Assembly (NCBI GenBank): GCA_029940715.1
Contig: JAPYTU010000047.1
Location: forward strand, 1 to 10,490
DNA: 10,490 bases
DNA from: Cytophagales bacterium
Lineage (GTDB): Bacteria; Bacteroidota; Bacteroidia; Cytophagales; MED-G16
Direction: 5' to 3'
In this document: positions 1-6,083 of the stretch, one piece after another
Layout of the letters: every line of letters begins with the position of its first letter
Numbering within the stretch: position 1 is the stretch's first letter
Translations under genes and position numbers: made by a program
Notes under the pieces: generated by a model
Told to the model about the DNA's origin: nothing
What the model saw: the letters and a program-made list of their open reading frames with translations, nothing else
Database searches by the model: none

Positions 1-731
1 TCTTTTTTAATTTTTATATCTTTTTTACCTATCATTTTAGATATTTCTTGAAGTTTATTATTATTTAATACTTTATCAACAATAACAACAGCATTATTTA
101 GATCTCCTCCTTTTATTAAATTTTGCTTAAATAATTTTTCTACTTCATGTAAAAAACAAAATGTTCTTGATTTAGCAATATCTTTTTTAAAATCATCAAC
201 TTTATTTAATGTGTGATGTTGACTTCCTAAAACTTGAGAATTATAGTCTATCATTACTGTGACTCTATAATCATCAAACGGATAGGCAGAAATTTCAACA
301 TTATTTTTTTCATCTTTATAAGAAATGCTATTAGGTATTTCAAGATATTTTCTTGCAGCATCTTGTTCTCTGATTTTACATTTTTCAAGGCATTTTACAA
401 ATTCAAAAGAGCTACCATCCATAATTGGTACTTCTGGTCCATCAATTTGGATTAATATGTTATCAATTTGTAAACCAACTAAAGCTGCTAAAAGATGTTC
501 TATAGTTGATACTTTTCCATTATTTTCAGATATTGTTGTTCCTCTTTCAACTTCAATTACATTATCAACATCAGCTTTTATAATTGGTTTATTTACTATA
601 TCTATTCGTTGAAATTTTATTCCAAAATTTATTTTTTCAGGTAAAAATTTAAGTGTAGCAACTTTTCCAGTATGTAATCCTACACCTGAAATAGTACCTT
701 TATTTAAAATTGTGCATTGAAATGTATTCAT
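1..731 (-). CDS. lpxC: UDP-3-O-acyl-N-acetylglucosamine deacetylase LpxC, N-terminal part (runs off left edge)
   Basis: This is the first committed step of lipid A synthesis: a zinc-dependent cytoplasmic enzyme removes the N-acetyl group from UDP-3-O-acyl-GlcNAc. About 243 codons are visible, starting at the ATG at 731-729 and with no stop before the edge. Seen in the translation: GVGLHTGK near residues 16-23, STIEHLLAA with Glu78 and His79 (the family's catalytic base and first zinc ligand), EVPIMDGSS near 110, SRTFCF near 190, and KGGDLNNA near 205. The remaining zinc ligands (His and Asp, about 30 residues further on) lie outside the window. The ATG overlaps the lpxD stop as ATGA, so translation is probably coupled. 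In Bacteroidota this protein is commonly fused to a C-terminal FabZ dehydratase domain; that part would be off the edge, so the fusion is an expectation and is not seen here. Confidence 0.95.
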   Translation of the reverse strand, partial: MNTFQCTILNKGTISGVGLHTGKVATLKFLPEKINFGIKFQRIDIVNKPIIKADVDNVIEVERGTTISENNGKVSTIEHLLAALVGLQIDNILIQIDGPEVPIMDGSSFEFVKCLEKCKIREQDAARKYLEIPNSISYKDEKNNVEISAYPFDDYRVTVMIDYNSQVLGSQHHTLNKVDDFKKDIAKSRTFCFLHEVEKLFKQNLIKGGDLNNAVVIVDKVLNNNKLQEISKMIGKKDIKIKK

Positions 732-1771
732 TTAGACTGTAAATTAGATAATTTTTTTTCTAGTTCTTCTATTTGTCTAACAATTGATGGTAGTTTTTTA
801 AATATTATATATGATTTTATGAATTGATCTTTAGGCATTGCAGGAGATCCTATAACAGTTTGATTGTTTTTTGTATTTTTTGAAACTCCTGCCTGAGCAG
901 CATATTTTGAAAAGTCTCCTAGTTTTAAATGTCCAACTACACCTACTTGTCCACCTAACATGCTATTCTTACCCACTTGAGTTGATCCAGAAATTCCTGA
1001 TTGTGCAGCTATTACTGTATTTTTACCTATTTCAACATTATGACCAATTTGAATTAAGTTATCTAGTTTAACACCTTCATTAATAATGGTTGATTCTATA
1101 GTTGCTTTATCTATAACAGTATTTGAACCAATACTAACATTATCTTTTATTATAACATTTCCTATTTGTGGAATTGTAATAAATTCTTCATTTTCTTGTG
1201 GTGCAAATCCAAACCCATCACTTCCAATTACTGAATTTGAGTGAATTGTACAATTATTACCAATTACTGTATTTGGATATATTTTTACACCTGGATATAT
1301 TATAGTGTTGGAACCAATAGAAGTATTTTTTCCAACATAACAGTTTGGGAATATTTTTACTTTTTCATTTAGTACCACATTTTCATCTATATAGCTAAAT
1401 GCACCAATGTAACAATTTTTATTAATTTTCGCATTTTTACTAATATATGATGGTTTTTCTATTCCTTTTTTTACTAAAATATTTGCTTTATTTATTTCGG
1501 TAAGTAATATGGCAAATGATTCATAGGCATTAACTACTTTTATTAAAGTAGGTTTGTATTTTTTTGGAATAGTAAGTGAATTATCTATAATTACAGCTGA
1601 CGCATTAGTTTTATCTAAATAATTAATATATTTAGCATTACTTAAAAATGTAATATCTCCTTTATTTGCATTTTCAATCGTACCAATACCTTTGATTGTT
1701 ACTTCATCATCACCAATTACTTTTCCATTAAAAATTTTGGCTATCTTTTTAACTGTAAAATCAATATTCAT
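728..1771 (-). CDS. lpxD: UDP-3-O-(3-hydroxyacyl)glucosamine N-acyltransferase LpxD
   Basis: LpxD transfers a 3-hydroxyacyl chain from acyl carrier protein to the 2-amino group left by LpxC, the third step of lipid A synthesis, in the cytoplasm. The protein has 347 residues, close to the usual 340-350. Residues 1-100 form the small uridine-binding domain, with the typical ANKGDITFLSN at 35-45. Residues 105-300 are hexapeptide repeats of a left-handed beta helix. The motif LIQIGHNVEIG carries His244, matching the catalytic histidine of the family (His239 in E. coli), and His281 in VGHLKLG matches a second conserved histidine. Residues 320-347 form a charged C-terminal helix, probably a trimer coiled coil. 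The gene overlaps lpxC by four bases. Having lpxD upstream of lpxC follows the usual Bacteroidota lipid A gene cluster. Confidence 0.97.
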   Translation of the reverse strand: MNIDFTVKKIAKIFNGKVIGDDEVTIKGIGTIENANKGDITFLSNAKYINYLDKTNASAVIIDNSLTIPKKYKPTLIKVVNAYESFAILLTEINKANILVKKGIEKPSYISKNAKINKNCYIGAFSYIDENVVLNEKVKIFPNCYVGKNTSIGSNTIIYPGVKIYPNTVIGNNCTIHSNSVIGSDGFGFAPQENEEFITIPQIGNVIIKDNVSIGSNTVIDKATIESTIINEGVKLDNLIQIGHNVEIGKNTVIAAQSGISGSTQVGKNSMLGGQVGVVGHLKLGDFSKYAAQAGVSKNTKNNQTVIGSPAMPKDQFIKSYIIFKKLPSIVRQIEELEKKLSNLQSK

Positions 1772-1784
1772 TATATACTTAGCT

Positions 1785-1792
1785 TATTTTTG
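1785..1792 (+). promoter_or_regulatory. possible porX promoter -7 element (TAnnTTTG type)
   Basis: TATTTTTG matches the Bacteroidota -7 consensus. Transcription would start near 1796, about 15 bases before the ATG at 1811. If so, the upstream in-frame ATG at 1790 would not be on the transcript, which agrees with the homology-based start choice. No -33 TTTG is present at the expected spacing, so confidence is limited. Confidence 0.4.
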
Positions 1793-1810
1793 ATTTTCTT
1801 TGAATATTAT

Positions 1811-3367
1811 ATGAATAAACAAATATATAAGATTTTATGGGTAGATGATGAAATAGATTTGTTAAAGCCATACATTTTATTTTTGGAAGAAAAAAATTAT
1901 AATGTAATAACCTTTAATGACCCATATTCATTATTAAATCATATTAAAGTTAATAATGATTACGATTTAATTTTAATTGATGAAAATATGCCTGGTAAAA
2001 CAGGTTTGAGTTTGTTGTCTGATATAAAGAGTATTTCATCTGCTACTCCTGTAATTATGATAACAAAAAATGAAGCTGAAGATATAATGAATGAGGCTAT
2101 TGCTTCAGAAATAAGTGATTATTTAATTAAACCTTTAAATCCTAATCAGATGCTAATGTCTGTTAAAAAGGTGTTAGAAAATAAGTCTATTATTAATCAA
2201 AGTTTAAAAACAAACTACACTAATTTTTTTAATAGTTTATCTAAAAATATAAATGAAGCTAATTCATTTGATTCTTGGATAAATATTTATAATCAATTAA
2301 TAAAATGGGATTTAGATATTGAAAAATCTTCTGAAAGAGGATTTGATGAAATATTATTTAGTCAGAAAAGAGAGGCTAATAAAAAGTTTTGTGATTTTGT
2401 TATAGAAAATTACAAGAATTGGATGAAGGGTAGTAGGAATAGACCAATAATGTCCCATGATATTATGAAAAAATTAGTTTTTCCAAAGATTGATGATAGA
2501 TCAATTTTTTTTATTCTTATTGATAATTTTCGATATGATCAATGGAAAATTATTGAGAATTATGTTTCATCATTATTTTATATTAAAAATGAAAAACCAT
2601 ATTTTTCAATTTTACCGACAACTACAGAGTATTCAAGAAATTCTATCTTTTCAAGTTTATTACCATTAGAAATTTCAAAAATTGAATCAGATGTTTGGGG
2701 TATTGACGAAAAGGGTAAGAATAATTATGAGTTTGAATTGTTAGATAGAAATTTAAAAAGAGAAGGTTTTGATTTTAAACATTCATATAATAAAATTATT
2801 CATTATGATGATGGTATAAAATTGATTAATAAATTACCTAATTTATTGAATTATAAGTTCAATTCTTTAGTTTTTAATTTTGTTGATATGTTATCTCATG
2901 CAAGATCAGAAATGAAACTTTTTAAAAACTTAGCTTATGATGAGAAATCATATAGATCATTAACATTATCATGGTTTAAAAATTCTCCTTTAAATGAAGT
3001 TTTAAAATTTTTATCTTCTCATAATGTGAAGGTAATCCTTACTACAGATCATGGCACAGTGCGTGTTGATAAACCCATTAAAGTAGTAGGTGATAAGAAC
3101 ACAAATACTAATTTAAGATTTAAAAAAGGAAAAAATTTAAATTTTAATAATGATGATTTATTTGTATGTATGGATCCTAAAAATTTTATGTTACCACAAG
3201 AGAATATTAGTACAACATATGTTTTTAGTAGAGAAAATCAATATTTAATATATCCAAAGGATTATAATTATCATGCAAAAAATTTTAAAGATAGTTTTCA
3301 ACATGGTGGAATTTCTTTAGAAGAAATGATAATACCTTTTATAGAACTAGAATCAAAATATAATTAA
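1811..3367 (+). CDS. porX: PorX-like response regulator with PglZ phosphodiesterase domain
   Basis: PorX is the response regulator of the PorX/PorY system that controls type IX secretion genes in Bacteroidota; its PglZ domain belongs to the alkaline phosphatase superfamily and is reported to hydrolyse oligonucleotides. I start it at the second ATG (1811), giving 518 residues, the length I recall for characterised PorX, and beginning just before the KILWVDDE motif. The ATG at 1790 adds seven unlikely residues. Receiver domain 5-125: acidic Asp12/Asp13, phosphoacceptor Asp57, Thr85, Lys107. Helical middle about 130-220. PglZ domain about 230-515 with the expected metal ligands: Asp238, Thr271/Thr272 in LPTTTEYSR, Asp359 and His363 in VDMLSHAR, Asp413 and His414 in TTDHG, and His498 in FQHGG. 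All key residues are present, so both domains look active. The sensor PorY is not in the window. tsaE follows after two bases. Confidence 0.92.
   Translation: MNKQIYKILWVDDEIDLLKPYILFLEEKNYNVITFNDPYSLLNHIKVNNDYDLILIDENMPGKTGLSLLSDIKSISSATPVIMITKNEAEDIMNEAIASEISDYLIKPLNPNQMLMSVKKVLENKSIINQSLKTNYTNFFNSLSKNINEANSFDSWINIYNQLIKWDLDIEKSSERGFDEILFSQKREANKKFCDFVIENYKNWMKGSRNRPIMSHDIMKKLVFPKIDDRSIFFILIDNFRYDQWKIIENYVSSLFYIKNEKPYFSILPTTTEYSRNSIFSSLLPLEISKIESDVWGIDEKGKNNYEFELLDRNLKREGFDFKHSYNKIIHYDDGIKLINKLPNLLNYKFNSLVFNFVDMLSHARSEMKLFKNLAYDEKSYRSLTLSWFKNSPLNEVLKFLSSHNVKVILTTDHGTVRVDKPIKVVGDKNTNTNLRFKKGKNLNFNNDDLFVCMDPKNFMLPQENISTTYVFSRENQYLIYPKDYNYHAKNFKDSFQHGGISLEEMIIPFIELESKYN
1820..1827 (-). promoter_or_regulatory. 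possible lpxD promoter -7 element (TAnnTTTG type)
   Basis: On the minus strand these bases read TATATTTG, matching the Bacteroidota -7 consensus TAnnTTTG. It lies inside the 5' end of porX and would start transcription near 1816, giving lpxD a leader of about 45 bases. I find no TTTG at the expected -33 position, so this is a weak call: the octamer is expected by chance about once per kilobase per strand in DNA this AT-rich. Confidence 0.3.
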
Positions 3368-3369
3368 GA

Positions 3370-3786
3370 ATGAAATTTGAGAATCTTGAAATCAAGGATT
3401 ATGATAGGGTGTCAGAATATATTTTATGTAATAATTACTCTAATATTTTTTTGTTTTATGGTGAAATGGGATCAGGAAAAACTACATTAATTCAATCATT
3501 GTGTAAGAATATTGGAGTATTTGATAAAGTGTTAAGTCCAACTTTTTCAATTATTAATGAGTATAAAATTCAAAATAAATCGTTGTTATATCATTTTGAT
3601 TTTTATCGCATAAAAACAATTGATGAGTTAGTGGAGATAGGTTTTGATGAGTATGTGTATTCTAATAAAATTTGTTTTATAGAATGGCCACAAATTGCTA
3701 TGAAACTAATACCTATAAAGTTTATCAAAGTAAAAATTGATATTAATAAAAACTTAAAAAGAAATATTAATATAACTATGAACTAA
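3370..3786 (+). CDS. tsaE: tRNA threonylcarbamoyladenosine biosynthesis ATPase TsaE
   Basis: TsaE is the small ATPase that works with TsaB and TsaD to put the N6-threonylcarbamoyl group on adenosine 37 of ANN-decoding tRNAs. The 138-residue length is typical. Seen in the translation: Walker A GEMGSGKTT at 31-39, SPTFSIINEY at 57-65 (the conserved Thr/Ser switch region), HFDFYRI at 75-81 with the conserved Asp, the DELVEIGFDEY stretch, and IEWP at 104-107, which is the family's Walker B-like signature. The gene begins two bases after the porX stop and is probably translated from the same transcript. Its 3' end overlaps the convergent exonuclease gene by 11 bases, with no terminator hairpin visible between them. 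Confidence 0.96.
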   Translation: MKFENLEIKDYDRVSEYILCNNYSNIFLFYGEMGSGKTTLIQSLCKNIGVFDKVLSPTFSIINEYKIQNKSLLYHFDFYRIKTIDELVEIGFDEYVYSNKICFIEWPQIAMKLIPIKFIKVKIDINKNLKRNINITMN

Positions 3787-4573
3787 TTCCTTTTAATTTA
3801 ATTTCAGTAAATTTTTCTTTTGTATTTAAAGGGAAGTCACTTTTAATTATCCAGTGATAATATGCAGGATTTTTTTTAAAAATTACATTTACACTTTTAT
3901 TTTTATATTTTCCAAAATTAAAGACTTCTATATTTTCTTTGTTTTTAGTTATTCTACCTGCTAAATCAACTATATTATTATCAATTATTGAACCTATTGA
4001 TTTAATATCTTCTGAAATTTTTCCAAGGATATTACCTTTTAAATCAGTTACTTCTTGACCTTTATATTTATTAATTTGCTCCTTTATTACTTCATAAGTT
4101 GCTAGTGCATCATTGTAAGAATTATGGGCATTTTTTAATTCTTTATTACAATAAAATTTATAAGCAGAACTTAAATTTCTTTTTTCCATTAAATGAAAAA
4201 TTCTTTGAGCATCAATTATTTTTATGTTTTTTAGGGATAAATGCAGATTACATCTTATAAATTCTTCAATAAGTAACGGAAGATCAAATTTTAAAACATT
4301 AAAACCACCTATATCACATTTGTTAATAAATTGAAATACTTCATTAGAAGTATTTTTGAAAGAAGGACAATCTATAACATCTTCAATATAAATGCCATGA
4401 ATTAAACTACTTTCATTTGAAATAGGAATTTTAGGATTTATTCTTATTGTTTTTTCATTTTTTGTTTCATCTGGATTTATTTTGATCATTGATATTTCAA
4501 CAATTCGATCATTTATTATATCTAAACCTGTAGTTTCTAAATCTAATATCACTAAAGGCTTTGTTAAATTCAT
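3776..4573 (-). CDS. DnaQ-like DEDDh 3'-5' exonuclease with ExoX-like C-terminal domain
   Basis: This 265-residue protein is a 3'-5' exonuclease of the DnaQ/epsilon family. Residues 7-165 carry the three Exo motifs: DLETTG with Asp11 and Glu13, GFNVLKFDLPLL with Asp97, and AHNSYNDALAT with His150 and Asp155, so all five DEDDh residues are present. After a linker, residues 218-250 (FGKYKNKSVN then YYHWI) resemble the small C-terminal module found in exodeoxyribonuclease X-like proteins. Bacteroidota proteins of this type are often labelled DNA polymerase III epsilon subunit, but the architecture does not show whether it is the replicative proofreader or a stand-alone repair or RNA-processing nuclease, so I give no symbol. 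It starts two bases after the mpl stop, is probably co-transcribed with mpl, and ends overlapping tsaE. Confidence 0.88.
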   Translation of the reverse strand: MNLTKPLVILDLETTGLDIINDRIVEISMIKINPDETKNEKTIRINPKIPISNESSLIHGIYIEDVIDCPSFKNTSNEVFQFINKCDIGGFNVLKFDLPLLIEEFIRCNLHLSLKNIKIIDAQRIFHLMEKRNLSSAYKFYCNKELKNAHNSYNDALATYEVIKEQINKYKGQEVTDLKGNILGKISEDIKSIGSIIDNNIVDLAGRITKNKENIEVFNFGKYKNKSVNVIFKKNPAYYHWIIKSDFPLNTKEKFTEIKLKGISS

Positions 4574-4575
4574 TC

Positions 4576-5943
4576 TTAGTTTTTTTGTATAAATTCTTTT
4601 ATTGAAAATCCATCAAAATTTCCAGAAGACATAAAAAGAAAATTAAAATCAACAAATTTATTATTAGAAATATGCTTCAATAAATCATTTGGATTTCTAC
4701 AGATTTTAAAATTTGAGACATTAAAAAAATTTTTAATATCAGAATTTAATATTTTATCTAAATTTCTTTCAAATAATATTTTACTTGATATATATATAAT
4801 AGAATAATCTGATTCAGATATAGAATTTTTATATGCAGGTAAAAATTTTTTGTTTAGACTACTCGAGCTATGAAGTTCATATATGCTTAATAATTTTTTT
4901 TTATATTGATTTTTTACTGCATTAATAGTGGATTTAAGTTTTGATGGGGAATGTGCAAAATCTCTAAATATTTTTTTGTTAGATTCATCGTGTAAAATTT
5001 CAAGTCTTTGATGGGGTAATTTGAATGTTTTTATAGCTTTATAGAAAAGCTTGTTCTCAATTCCTAATTGATTTAAAACTTTTTGAGCTCCTGCTAAATT
5101 TTGCATGTTATGTTTACCAAATATTTTAATTGGAATTTTTTTATTTTTATTTATTAACAATGTTTTTCCATATTTTTTAATAAATAGCAATTCACTATAT
5201 GGTATTTTATTTATGTTTTCATCAATATCATTTTCTAAAATGTTTTTTATATTTTCATCATTTTCATTATAAATTATTTCACCAGCTTTTGGTGTTATTT
5301 TTACTAGATTTTTAAATTGTTTTAAATATTTTTTAAATGTATTAAATACGTTAAAGTGATCCCATTCAATTCCACTTATTAGAACTATATGATGGTCATA
5401 GTTTAAGAATTTTGGTTTTTTATCAAGTGGACTAGTTAAGTACTCGTCGCCCTCTATAATTATAATTGGACTATTAGATAATTTAACATTTTTATTAAAA
5501 CCATTAACTTTGGCGCCTACTAAGTAATCAAAATCTTTTTTATAAAATTTAAGGACATGCATTATTATCGAAGTAATTGTTGTTTTACCATGGCTTCCGG
5601 CTATTACAATTCTTTGTTTATTTTGTGATAATTTTTTTATGTATTCTGGATAAGAAAAAATTGGTATGTTTAATTTTTTAGCTTCTTTTAATTCAATGTT
5701 ATTATTTTTTGTATGCATACCTATTATAACAAAGTCTAGATTATTTTTTATGTTATTTTTATAGTACCCAAGTTTTTTAGGTAGAATATTATGAATTCTA
5801 AGATTTTTTCTTGCAGGATCATAGATTTTATCATCACTACCAGTTATAAAATTTCCATTTGATTTTAGATTTATAGCTAAATCATGCATTATGCTGCCTC
5901 CAATAGAAATTATGTGAATTTTTTTTGGTTTTATTTTTTGCAT
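4576..5943 (-). CDS. mpl: Mpl-type Mur ligase (UDP-N-acetylmuramate:L-Ala-gamma-D-Glu-meso-DAP ligase)
   Basis: Mpl reattaches the tripeptide L-Ala-gamma-D-Glu-meso-diaminopimelate, recovered from old cell wall, to UDP-N-acetylmuramate, using ATP in the cytoplasm. At 455 residues it matches the usual Mpl length (about 450-460). Seen in the translation: a Rossmann-like UDP-binding N-terminus with SIGGSIMHDLA, then GSD at 35-37; ATP-binding AGSHGKTTITS at 115-125; EGDEY at 164-168 and GIEWDHFNVF at 191-200 (metal and ATP site of the central domain); GKHNMQNLAGA at 276-286; DFAHSPSKLKSTI at 328-340; and MSSGNFDGF at 438-446. The IIEGDEYLTSPLDKKPKF region is characteristic of Mpl rather than MurC. 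Bacteroidota homologues are often named peptidoglycan synthetase. A promoter lies immediately upstream. MurC remains the main alternative, but the motif set fits Mpl better. Confidence 0.88.
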   Translation of the reverse strand: MQKIKPKKIHIISIGGSIMHDLAINLKSNGNFITGSDDKIYDPARKNLRIHNILPKKLGYYKNNIKNNLDFVIIGMHTKNNNIELKEAKKLNIPIFSYPEYIKKLSQNKQRIVIAGSHGKTTITSIIMHVLKFYKKDFDYLVGAKVNGFNKNVKLSNSPIIIIEGDEYLTSPLDKKPKFLNYDHHIVLISGIEWDHFNVFNTFKKYLKQFKNLVKITPKAGEIIYNENDENIKNILENDIDENINKIPYSELLFIKKYGKTLLINKNKKIPIKIFGKHNMQNLAGAQKVLNQLGIENKLFYKAIKTFKLPHQRLEILHDESNKKIFRDFAHSPSKLKSTINAVKNQYKKKLLSIYELHSSSSLNKKFLPAYKNSISESDYSIIYISSKILFERNLDKILNSDIKNFFNVSNFKICRNPNDLLKHISNNKFVDFNFLFMSSGNFDGFSIKEFIQKN

Positions 5944-5949
5944 CTATTT

Positions 5950-5980
5950 CAAAATTAAATATAATAAATAGTCACACAAA
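5950..5980 (-). promoter_or_regulatory. mpl promoter, TTTG-N19-TAnnTTTG
   Basis: Read on the minus strand, TTTG (5980-5977) is followed after 19 bases by TAATTTTG (5957-5950). Both the -33 and -7 elements match the Bacteroidota sigma consensus, and the spacing is the usual one. The -7 element ends only six bases before the mpl ATG at 5943, so transcription would start at about 5944-5946 and the mRNA would have at most a few leader bases. The presence of both elements at the right spacing makes this the best promoter in the window. Confidence 0.62.
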
Positions 5981-6059
5981 TTATTATGAATACTTTCTCC
6001 TTGTTGATAATATATGGATAATTATAAATTTTATTTTCTTCGGAATTTATATTTTTAAG

Positions 6060-6067
6060 TAGGTTTG
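6060..6067 (+). promoter_or_regulatory. probable dnaB-etf operon promoter -7 element (TAnnTTTG type)
   Basis: TAGGTTTG matches the Bacteroidota -7 consensus. The start point would be near 6071, leaving a leader of about 13 bases before the TTG start of dnaB at 6084. The -33 element is imperfect: TTCG at 6039-6042 is the nearest candidate, with 17-base spacing. It sits at the head of a tightly packed run of five genes, which supports its use. Confidence 0.5.
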
Positions 6068-6083
6068 TTTAAATATTAAATAA

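Larger units (their letters stand above)
5944..6083. other. divergent intergenic region between mpl and dnaB
   Basis: This 140-base gap is the longest in the window and separates divergently transcribed mpl and dnaB. It holds one promoter for each direction (5950-5980 minus, -7 element 6060-6067 plus). The middle, about 5985-6055, is almost pure A/T. I see no small gene, tRNA, riboswitch or clear operator in it. Confidence 0.6.

Noticed and set aside
234..612. Overlapping plus-strand open frames of 73 and 95 codons at the left end
   Set aside because: Both are antisense to lpxC, whose catalytic motifs are plain on the minus strand over the same bases; neither shows a family motif.
6013..6021. 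TATGGATAA, one mismatch from an inverted DnaA box, upstream of dnaB
   Set aside because: A single imperfect box in A/T-rich DNA is expected by chance. There is no cluster of boxes and no dnaA, dnaN or other origin marker nearby.
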